DNA from: Protula sp. h YS-2021
Taxonomy: Eukaryota > Annelida > Polychaeta > Sabellida > Serpulidae
Assembly (NCBI GenBank): GCA_949752745.1
Contig: OX457028.1
Location: 21,994,352 to 22,058,351 of the forward strand
Direction: 5' to 3'
Length of the DNA: 64,000 nucleotides
The translations under genes and the position numbers were made by a program. Below are positions 11,701 through 23,700 of the stretch, in pieces. Every line of letters begins with the position of its first letter. The first letter of the stretch is position 1. The notes below the pieces were generated by a model. It did not search any database and was not told where the DNA came from. It worked only from the letters and a program-made list of their open reading frames with translations.

Positions 11701-14700
11701 TCGGATGTATTAGGGCTATTTTATCTGTATCATTGAAGGCTCTGACGAGTTTTAAAAATCGTGCTTCAAACTTTATCAAGCAAGTCGATAGCTTTTAAGT
11801 ATTCTGAATTTTCCTTCATTAATGGTTGAAAACAAAGTCACAAGTAAGACGGTTAAGTAATATTTTTTCTCCCAAATTTGAAATCCACGTAGCACTTTCT
11901 TCACCTTTTTTTTTACGACTCTTTCTTACACCGATCAGCCCGTTGTAAGATGTGTGCTATAACAGAACACCACACGGTCAAGAGGGAAGTGCAGGGAAAT
12001 ACATCCTGAGCGATAACGTACATATGAACCAAAGCAATTTCGCCATCATAACTTGATAATACTCTCCTAATACGGTGCTAAAGTTTCGATGGGTTTTAAC
12101 GTCATAACAGTGACATCACAATTACGCAACAATGCAGTGATCGATTCTTATTTTAGTTTACCATGGACTGCGAAAAACGCTACCAGAACTTAACTGGCAG
12201 TAATCACAAAACTTAAATGTACTCCGTTAACAACCGGATCATCCGAAAGTAAATTGATAATTTTTTCCCTTTTAACAAAATAATTCCATCTAAAAATTTG
12301 CGTGATGAAGCTAGATCACCTTAATTTGGCTTCTGGCAGTACAGTTAACTGTGCAGTTAACTTTTGTGAATACGGCGGCAGGTAAGCGAAGCCGAATCAC
12401 TTACAAAAAGTTCATACGCAACTGGAGGAGAGTACGGACAAAATACTTCGCTCTTCGTTTTGTCCTGTGCTTTCGTAAATACCGAACCAGTAGGGGTGGG
12501 GTGGGGATAGGGTGCGGTGGTGGAGTTATATATGTTATTTCTGTATAAATTTGATACTTCACTATGACTTGATAGGAACTATGTGGTAAAGTACATAATC
12601 AGCCATACTACAAAGAAAACCTTCGAGTGACACGTGACGTCATGACGTAAAGGATACGAATGGCACGTTGGCGGAGTTGTGAAGGAAGTGCGTGACGGCG
12701 ATGTGACAGTTCGCCAGCCAGTTACACAGCAGCATAAGCAGACCCACGCGCGTCTGCACTTTGCCTCCCTGAAAAAAAAAAATCATATGTTAATAGCCAG
12801 TCCATTTATACGACACTTTGATGATTCAAGATGTTTAATCAGAAAAGCGAACATTGATCACAAAGTAATAAAGTAAAAACACCTCCTCAGTTGTTAGCGA
12901 AGTTATCGCAACACCAACACATTCTTTTTTTTTCTTTTTGAAAAAAATAACCCTTTTTTCTAGATCGAAATACGATCCCATGAATTATAGATATTAGCCC
13001 TCCCACAGATTTTTCGGCTTAACTTTAAAACACCTGGGGGAAGTCACTAACGGAGATGGTTCCTCATTTAAGCATTTATTGAAGAAGGCGTGGCTATAAA
13101 ACCAAACACGAAGGATGAATGTATCAACGTGAACCCATATTTGACTTCCTATAAATAAGCTCACGGTAACCAGGTCTTTGCGGGTGGGGGGGGGGGGGGG
13201 ATTTGGGCTGAGGATTTAACTCGATGAGTGTGCGTAGGCGTACCTGGGCAAGGATATTGGTGCACTGCTGCAGCAGAGACACGGGCGGGTTGCCGAGGCT
13301 CGTGGCTAGCTGCACCCGAAGCAGCTGCTCTTTCTGCGGTGTGTTACCCTCGATGGCGTGCAGCAAGGCTACGGCGGCGAACCACGTGGAGAGCGAGTCG
13401 GCGCTGAATAAGCCGCCACACAGCAGCTGACCCGCCGTAATCGCGTTCACTGAAATCATTACAGCGCAATGCAGTAACAATGTAAACACGCAAACGCATG
13501 TTATACCAGCCATTCCAGACAAATAACATCAATAAACACTTATAAGTGTAGCGCCTTGTTAAATGCCAACGTTTCCGCGCAGTAAGAATACGAAGTCACA
13601 GGAGGAAACGCGCGCTTAAAACACGCCGAAGCAGTATTTCTCTGCCCTTGGAGACATAATATGAACAAGTGGGTCAGTGAAACTGACTATGTCACCCGCC
13701 GGCGTACAATCCCAGTATTTGATTTTGTTAGGTTGGACTACAACCCTTAAGCAATTCGTATCATATTCGTGAATGTTAAAATCCCAGCTGGGCCAATGTC
13801 CTTGGGCCGACCTGACTCATTTACAATACCAATTCTTGTTACCACCTATGTGCATAACATTTTGCCAATTGATCAAAAAACGTAGGCTTGAGTGTGTTAA
13901 CAAACTCATTCCAGTATGTAAGGGTTGTGAAAATTTCCAAAGTTCAGCTGGGCCAATGTCCTTGAGTCGATAGGGCTCATTTACAACACGACCTTTGTTG
14001 GTTCCAATACTTCCTATATGTAAACGATTTCAACAATCGATCCAGAATTGTAGGCTTGAGTGTGTTAACAAACTCATTCAAATGAGTAAGGATTGGGAAA
14101 ATTTGTGAAGTTCAGCTGGGCCAATGTCCTTTAGCCGACATAGCTCATTTACAATACCAACACTTGTTGGTTCCAATACTATCTATAGTTAAGATATCTT
14201 GTCAATCGATGCAGAAACGTAGGCTTGGGTGTGTTAACAAACTCATTCCAGTATGTAAGGGTTGTGAAAATTTATGAAGTTCAGCTGGGCCAATGTCCTT
14301 GGGCCGATAGGGCTCATTTACAATACCGACCTTTGTTGGTTCAAATACTTCCTACATGTAAAAAATTTCAACAATCGAACCAGAAATGTAGGCTTGAGTG
14401 TGTTAACAAACTCATTTCACTGAGTAAGGATTGGGAAAATTTTTGAATTTCAGCTGAGCCAATGTCCTTCGGCCGACATGGCTCATTTATAATACCGATG
14501 CTTGTTCGTTCCATTACTACCCATATATAGAATATCTTAACAATCGGTCGAAAAATGTAGGCTTGAGTGTGTTAACAAAAAAGGTGTCGACAAACGGACA
14601 GACAGACGGCATGACGGACAAACCCGAAAACTATAGTCCCCGGCGGGGGACTAACTACCATTTTAAGTTCTTACAGGGTATCGTTTTGAATTATATTTAC

Positions 14701-17700
14701 CAACTAGCTAGAGGTGATTAGAACCAACTCATCATAGCTTCACTTACAGATCAACAAAACCATAATATGGCTAGTGTTTATAAGCAACGGTACACAACGA
14801 TTGAGACTTATAAAACCAGACACTTAGTAATGGCCATTACCAAAAGTAACCGTATCATTATAATCCAAGCGATGGCGAGAGGTACAGGCCAAGAGTGACC
14901 TGCCCCGAGCACGCACCTTCGGCTGTACTGGGCAGGAGCGTCTGAATGATCTGTGATTGGCCGAGCTCGTTCTTGTACAGGAAGGACTGGAAGCAGTACA
15001 GCACGGCACAGCGCAGCACGAACGGCTGCTTCTCGTTCACCATCGACATCAGCAGCACCACAATGGCCGGCCTGCAAAACCCCACGTGACCACTATACCT
15101 TTTTCTGTCACGCGACCACTATAGCTTTTACTATCATCACGCGACCACTATTGATTTTACTGTCATGCGACTACTATACCTTTTACTGTCACGTGACCAC
15201 TATAGCTTTTACTGTCACGTGACCACTATAGCTTTTACTGTCACGCGACCACTATAACTTTTACTGTCACATTATTACTACTGTAGGTTTTACTGTCACG
15301 CGATTACTATAGCTTTTGCTGTCATGTGATCACCATACCTTTTACTGTCACTTGACCACTATAGCTTTTACTGTCACGCGACCACTATAGCTTTTACTGT
15401 CACCAAATTATAAAAGTAATGTACAAACTAGGCTCCTGAGCCATCGACTTACTAAAACCCAGGCGGACATACCTCTGCTCGATTCTAGATGACAGAAAAT
15501 CTACGTCCTTTTACAGTGAATTTAAATTACGTGTGGCTTATCCGGCTCATCTCAGCAAGATACTGAGAGCACGGAGGTCATGTCCCCCCCCCCCCCCCCC
15601 CCCCACCCTCCCCCTGCCGAGCGCATTTCAGCTGGCGGTAAGACGAAAACAATGAGGGTTGCATAACACCGAAGAATTCAAGTGCCCCATTGTCAAGCAG
15701 GTCTTTGATTATGATACTGACCTGGGTGGATTTGACGGCGCCATGACCGAAGCAAAGTACTCTTGGTTACACTGGTTACCCCTGATGACCTCGGACACGG
15801 TGTGGATGGTCTCCGTCAGTACGTCTGCCGGCACGCCGCTAGCCATCAGGATGATGCACAGTTTCTCCAGCAGACCTATCGGCATAAAAAATGTGCTATG
15901 AGCCGTCGCACACTGCACCGCCACCCTCAACCAGCCTGACGGATTTTTATTTATTTATTTATTTATCTGGGGGAGGGGGGGTTATTTTTAATTCACATCG
16001 AACACAACACTTCAGAATTTTACACGTCTTTTTTAATTAACCTGACGCCAAGGAACAATTCAGTTAAATCTGGATGTTGAGCTAAGCGGTTTGCCTACCA
16101 CAGGTCATCATGACTTTCTGGCATGCCGACGTTTGAGCTTGTGGGTTATTTGGCGACACTAGTGTCCTGATCACCTGAAATCAAAGGTTTTGGTTTAGAT
16201 CCTGCTGAATCTAAGTGTAATATAAAATCAGAACCATTGAAAAAATAGTGCACATGTTATGGTGTTGTAGACCTTTTCAGAACTTATTGAATGACACTTT
16301 TGAGCAAATAAATACCCGTTTTACCAACCTGTAGCATAAGATGAATATTGGTGACTTTTTGTGCCGACCAGCCTCCCTGTGGATTTTGGTCGGCAGGCTG
16401 AAGTTCAAAAAATGGCGGTAGTTTCTGGATATATGAGCCTTCCTTGAAGAAGGTTTGATTGGAACTGTTGTTCAGCAGATTGACCAACAACAACAAACAA
16501 TCTTCCACAACAATTCCTGAATGAACATTGAAAAGAAGGAGTGTTATAAATTAGTTACATACAAACCGACCAGCAATGTTTCCGTTGTCATTTAAAACTG
16601 GCGAGAATTTCAATAATTACAAGCATCAAGTGATTTTAGACAAGATTTCCAAGATACGATGCCGAGAAGACGATAAAACGTGACAACTGACCGCCATCGC
16701 TGCTGCCCTCGTCACCGACAATGTCAAGGAGACGCTCGAACGCGTTCTCAAAGGCCACAATCTTCTGTATGTTTGTGTTGCCTTTAGTTAACTGTGTCAG
16801 TAGCAACAGGCCCTGTAAGAAGCAGACGACAAGAGGAGAAATAAGTGTGACAAAGCGCGGGAAACGTGATCCCTCATTTAACTATATATATTTTTATATA
16901 CCACCCGCTACTTCCACATGGAATCGGAAATCGGTGTATTCTGACTTAGCGAGTTTACATCATGCGAGAATACAACTATAATTACCCCCGTTTTCATTTT
17001 AATCATTGTGATCATTTCAAAATGGACTTGCAGAGTAAAATGTATTTAGAATTTTTTTATCCTACCAAACAAGAAAACACTTCTAAAACATGTGTAATAC
17101 ACTGTACCAGTGTCCCTCCTCCACAACAAAAAGAAAAAGAAAGCCGCAAACATGACAATGTGCACGCGATTCAACAAGTGAGCAGAATTATACATTGCCG
17201 GCCTATAGTTTGCTATATGCGTAGTAAAACAGTAAACAACAGCGATACAAATCAGGCTGTGTGCCTTTGGACCAGACGTTAGCAGATATGTTGTTTTTCA
17301 GGGCTCGCCGAGCCACAAAAAGCCCCGAAAAGAATTATCCGGTTTTACAGTTTTCATGTTGCTCAGCTTTCGATTTTTGAGAACAGATATAAATGTGTGT
17401 ATGCCATATTGGTTTGGGCAGCGGGGTGGACGGGAGGCGTGGGGAAAGTGCGGCGGGGGGTAGAAGAGATTTCCCAGGCAAAAGCTTCGGCCCCGCGAGC
17501 TCCGACCAAAGAAAAATATGCGAACCCCGATTCTTTTTTATGTCAGCAAACGATAGATTATTACTGGTAATCGCTATACTTACATCATTACGTATTATCT
17601 CTCGACTGTCTGATAAGAGATCCATCAGTTTAGATATGCCCATGGGATTAGCTAAGATAATTTCCTGTATCTCCTTGGTCTTATTGCCCAGAATGACAGT

Positions 17701-20700
17701 AAGAAGTCTAACTGTAGGCCACCGCACGTGGAAATCGTATTCCTGCAAGAACAACAGTCATCAAAATAAGTCATCACAACCCTGGGGATTATGACGTCAT
17801 GTTCACGTGTCATGCCTTATCTCTGTGCCACAAGCCCTTTTCTACACCCGCTACGATCCTGTTCAGTATGGCTGACAAAAAGGAAGCTATTCGGAAATGG
17901 TAGAAAGTAATTATGCATCAACCACGCTTATTTGTTTTCTATTATTATTTTATTTTTATTTTTTTACTGTGCGCAATACAAAATTTGCCTTTGTCATACT
18001 CAATCGAGTTCTGGATTACAACTTAACAGCTGAAAAGTTGCCTATTTTTGGCCCCCGAGGCAATGGTCTCATTAGTATATTAAACCTGTCGTGACGAGAC
18101 AGTTTTTACAGAAATATTAATGACCACACAATCATACCCAGAAAAACACTACTTTTCTAACGTGTTTTGATGTTCTAGCTTTTATTTTACTTAATTTTAA
18201 TCAAGTTTAATCTGCATTTTTAGGAGAAAAAGAGTGGCCGCTTACATCTAGTAAAGACAAGAGAAGAGCAACGTTTTCAGTGTTTTTGACAAACACTTCC
18301 GTAAACTGGATTCCAATATCAGCTGGTAGCTCTTCTCTCGGCATATCTAACTCTGAAAAAGAAAAAATACCTGAACATACTGCTGCAGCTTCGAAATCCA
18401 TTCGATCCCCTATTCGAACATTAAGTTAAACGCTATCATTCAACAAAAAACCTTCCACATTAGCTGAAAATCAGTTCTACTCCACCTTTTTTATAACCAG
18501 TATTAAAAAAAAGCACCTTCTTCTTGTGGTTCATTGTTGAAGACATTACACAGAGTCTCAAGTGTGTAACCGATTATTTCAGCGTCATTCCTACAACAAA
18601 AATACAACAAAAGCTGCGACAAACGTTTGACCTTATTGCAAAGATTCTTCATTATGTGCAAACTGTGTTACTTGCTTAATTTCTACATAATGTAACAATT
18701 ATTTTTTTATACTTTATTTTTGTTTTTTTTTTTTTTTACAATCTCCCGGAAGGAATGCGCTAAAACAGCTCGACCGCGCTGTTGAATCACAACTGAAGGC
18801 AACGCCATTTTTTCAGTACAGGATAATTCCATATTTTTGAGACGGAATATTTCTGGATTTCTTCCTGCAGCTGCGATGGAGGTGCTGTTGACGCACCTGT
18901 CCATCTGAAGAACCCTGACAAGTATTTCGATTGCTTGCGCTCCTACTTCCACCCGAAATTTCTGCAAAAGAAAATTTCTTTTGCACATATTTTTTTATTT
19001 TGATAAATCCCACAATCCCACTAATCACCAAAAAATATGCCAATGGAACTTTGACATCGCTGCAAAATTTACCGCAGCTAAAACTATAGAAAAACTATAA
19101 ACATACGGACCGAGACACGCACAGTGCACAGAGCAACGCATATAATGGTGACTGCTATAAATGCAGAGGGTGTCTATACATTCACATATTAACATAGCAT
19201 TGTCACTTATAACCATGAAGTTACTGACTGCCAATAAAAAAAGCCTTTGTGAATCGATTTTGTTCATTACCAGAACAAAACTACCGACTGCTAGAAACAT
19301 CTTCGTCATATCAGGAACGATTGTGCACAGAAATGAAGTCACTCCGTTGAATTGCAATAGCTTCGCAGTTTTCACGAACGCAGTTACCTCACCTGATAGG
19401 CAAACAGAAATTCTATGGCACCCTTTGGACTACATACAGGCCACCCCATCGTACTGAAGCCGTCCGCCTGCTCTACAGGCTAACATACCTTGGAGAGTGA
19501 CTTTAAAGCTCTAACAGCATCTCTTCTATCTTCTAAAAGTGTAGATGACTGCACCCTGTCGCAAAGTTTCTCCACCTTAAATTGAAATAACACAAAGAAT
19601 ATTACTCTCGAAACTAGCCTACACTGTATACACAGCTGATCACGACATTGTACAGTATCCACTTATTGTGTTCGGGTTCTTAGATAAACAGCCGATAATT
19701 CCATTAACGCTGTTAAATGCAAACGTTTCCACATAATTTAAAACTAGAGCGGCCAGTGCACACAAAACATATGCGTACAGACTTATATTACACGCTTTCA
19801 GTTTGACACCTATTTAGTTTCTTGTTTCTGTAAACAAAAGAAATGCTTCCACGACTAAACCCATAATCCACCAAAAAGCATTTACCTTTTTTATCACCGA
19901 AATAAACGACTCATTTCTGCACACATAATCTTAATTCATTTCAAAAATTTAAAACAAACAAAACCAAAACAGATTTTACTGTACGTCTTTTTTTCACCCG
20001 AGTCTGGAAGGTGGTCGCTAAAACGGGTTTTACTGCACGTCCTTTTTATCCGGGTCTAGATGTTGGTCACTACAGCGGTTTTACTGCACGTTACATTTTT
20101 ATCTGGGCCTGGAAGCTGGCCAAGCGGACAGGTTTTTCCGTACGCCTTATTATTCGAATCTGGAAGGGGTCACGATAAACATGCTGTACTTTATACGGGT
20201 CTTGAAAGTGATCGTTACAAATAGATTTTACCGCAGTCTTTTTTATCTGGGTCTGGAAGGTGCTCGCTACAACACCAATTCCCTACTTCACTGGTGATTT
20301 TTTTTGGGGGGGGAGAGGGGCTAACCGTCATAACCCCCCCCCCCCCCCCAACTCCTCGGCCATCTATCGTAGATACAACTCTAAACGCAACCCTAATCCT
20401 ATTACCCAAGGTTACAGTAACGGTCTGTACCCTAAGTATTATTATAACCATGATATATCACCTTGTCTTCGTCCACTTCTGTCTGCCAAAAAGCACTAGA
20501 AAGCCACGCAACATTTGAATAATCTCGTTGGGAGTGATGGGGAAGGGGGTGCCAAATCGGTGAGCTGCTTATCATAACATAAGATATTAGATGTTCCACT
20601 TTAAAAGAGAAAAATATTTCCAGGTGTGGCAAACAATGCTAACCGATGCACAACCACTCCCATATGTGAAACAGCTTGGCAAACAATGAGAACAAGTTTG

Positions 20701-23700
20701 CGGCGCAAAACAAACAAAAAAAAAAAAAAAAAAAAGCTAGACCTGCTGAGACCTGTAAATATGACCATAACATTTCATAGCCAGGCGTAGATAACTTCAA
20801 AATGCACCACAACTGACACTTAATCCAAACCAAGTGGCATGTTACGTAACAGCTGTAGATGAACAACGCATAAAGAGATCAATTACAGGCAATGTAAGAA
20901 ACAGCAATGGATCGGTACTAATGTTGCTACTGTTTTCAAGCAGTCTAAAGAACGCAGGAACACTCGAGAATCTTTTGGAAAACTCTTAAATCCCCGGCGT
21001 AGTAAAGCTTAGTTAACAACACAGCCCACAGAACAGGGAAGGCGGGGAGGAGGGGGTGGTGGTGACGTCATACACCTTTCTTGATTTTGATTTGCTATAC
21101 GGGTTTAATGTTTAACAAGAACCGTGTGACTTATCCAAGGAATAACTACACCAAGTTTGAAGTCAATCCGAAAGTCGCTATGGAGATATTTTGCTTAATT
21201 TTTACGTAATGACGCCTTTCTTAATTTCAATACACGCGTCAGAAGTTGAAACAGTTGTCCGACTGACTCAAGGAATACCAATATTTTAAGTCGATACGAA
21301 TTTCCGTAAACGAAATATTTGCACACAAGATCCTGTTCAAATTGTATACATATTTTCTTTTGGACCTTTCTTTCTTCAATGTATAGCGGCTGAGAAATCT
21401 TACGTCATACGCCTTTCTCAATTTCGATACATTCGTCAAAAGTTCGTCTTGCACACAACATTTTGTTCACAACAAACTGACAAACCCTCACACACACACA
21501 TATACATAGAATGCGCAAACAATATATTATATGTCTCCCCTTGGTTGGAGAGACACAATAAAAGGACATGGCATAACAACGCTTATCAGGCAAAAATTTG
21601 TTTATATATGAACAATTATAGTCTTTTTAGGAGTTATTGGGATATAATTCCAAAATTACTTCTACATTATTACGCAATAACGCATGCACCCTGAGACAAA
21701 TAAATGTCAGGCCACCAAAGTTCGAACTGGAAGACTTTTTCTTAAAAAGCACACTAAGAAGTATCCTGGAGCATTACTTTTGATCACTTCGAAACTCCTA
21801 AACTTGAGTAAACAGAGTTTTTGCAATGGTATATTCATGATTGTTGTGGGCGACGATGGCAGTTTCTACATCCTAATCTCTGAAAAACATCTATTTATCT
21901 CAGTATAAAATTATTATTTGACCATAAAACTTATGCATCAGAATTTATAATCCGGCAATTTATGTGATATACCCTTACTAAAATAACATCATTGGCCAGA
22001 GTCGTGCGCCGACATTGCCAAAATTGACATCAACGATAGGTTCTATTATAGGGACTATAACTCTTGCTGTTATAGGAAGACCGCGAGACTTTTCTAGGAT
22101 TACCCGATTTCCAGTCTGAAACTTGCAGTTAGCTCCAAGAATCAGCTCGCTAGGAACAGCGGGGGAGGGGGGGGGGGAAGGGGGCGATCGGCTACCGCTC
22201 GCTTTGAGACACCTTTCTGGCGATTTTGTGCGAGATTCAACGATCCACAAATCACGGAAATGACATAGACTTCTGTGGCAAGCTTTCTTTAAAAAAAATA
22301 CGGAAACAACCACAAATCTCTCAAATACTTGACATTTGTATGCGAATTAGGTATAAATTTATTCTGTACTCCGATAATATTTCAATATTTAACTTTTAAT
22401 TTCTACCATGCTTTTAAAATACCAGTTCAAAAGTTTTTGGTGGATAATTGCAAAAAGTTAATTTTCACGTAACAAACCGTGCTTCTGTTCGCATCTTTCC
22501 GATGGAGGTGTCATTTCGACTTCAATTTTTTGGGATAAATTATAAAGAAATGATAAGAGAAAAACATCAAAAATTCTAATTTTCTTTCAACATGCACACT
22601 TTCGAATTTAAAAGACCATCATAATCTTTTAAAAACAATTTTGCGTATTATTCAACTCCTTTAACCATAGATGAGCAAATTCGCCGGCCCCTCGGCCCGT
22701 GGCCGGCAAAATATTTACCCTTGCCGGCCCGACTGGCCGGCAAAAAATTGTCCCCTTTTTGTATTTTTTGGTAATGTTTGTCATAATGGCCATTGAAAAA
22801 ACTTTATTAGTTGTTCACATACATGGGCAAACTGTATTTTACACACCATTTACTGGTGTTAGGGATTTTTCAGCAGGTTCCTCTTTGCCTAATGAAAGCG
22901 AAGTAAGACATTCTAACAGAAATGTCAGGTTGGCCTATAAAGTACACTTCTGGTGCGTAGCCTTCTAAGGCAAAAAGATGAAAGATGAAAAGGGCAAAAA
23001 GTTAAAGAAAGAACAATATGAAAAGGAAAAAAGATCAGCTAGAGCATTCAATCCTGAGTGGTTAAAGCAGAAACCGTGGTTAGTCTATGACAAGGTTGTT
23101 ATGAAGTGCTCATTGTGCATTGAATATTTCGACGCTAACAGGACAAATAAAAAGAGCGTGGACAATTTGAAAGAAACAAAATTTCAATTTGTTACTGGAA
23201 GCACAAACTTTAAATATGTGACACTCAATGATCACGAAAAAAACCAGTAGCCACCAGGAAGCTGTTATAAGAAGGGCAGCCTTTGAAATCCTGCTGAAAC
23301 ACCTGCCGCCCAAGGTCTTCTTGCAATGCATGAACGTACTCGGAAACAAATGGAATTCAAATTCAGGAATGTTCATGCAATTGTCAAAAATAACCGACCA
23401 CTGTCTGACTAAGATTGGCTTACTCAGCTGGATCAAGCGAAAGGCCTCCATCTTGGGAACACTTACAACACCCGATTTGCTGCGCCAAAGATGAAGGATC
23501 TGTCGAACAAGAAACTTTGTTGTTACGCACCTGTCAAAAGGGGAAAATAGACACTCGATTTGTATGCATTGGGGAGCCAGAAGCAACAACTTCCGCCGCC
23601 CTACACGAATGTGTTATAAGTCAGTTGCACAGTACAGCAGGAAGATAACTGGTACTGTTGAAAAAGAACCTGCAGCGGAAAACATCGAACAGTTGACAGT

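Noticed and set aside
23110..23589. 159-codon minus-strand open frame
   Set aside because: It is antisense to the transposase remnant of the hAT-like element, and no family match was seen.
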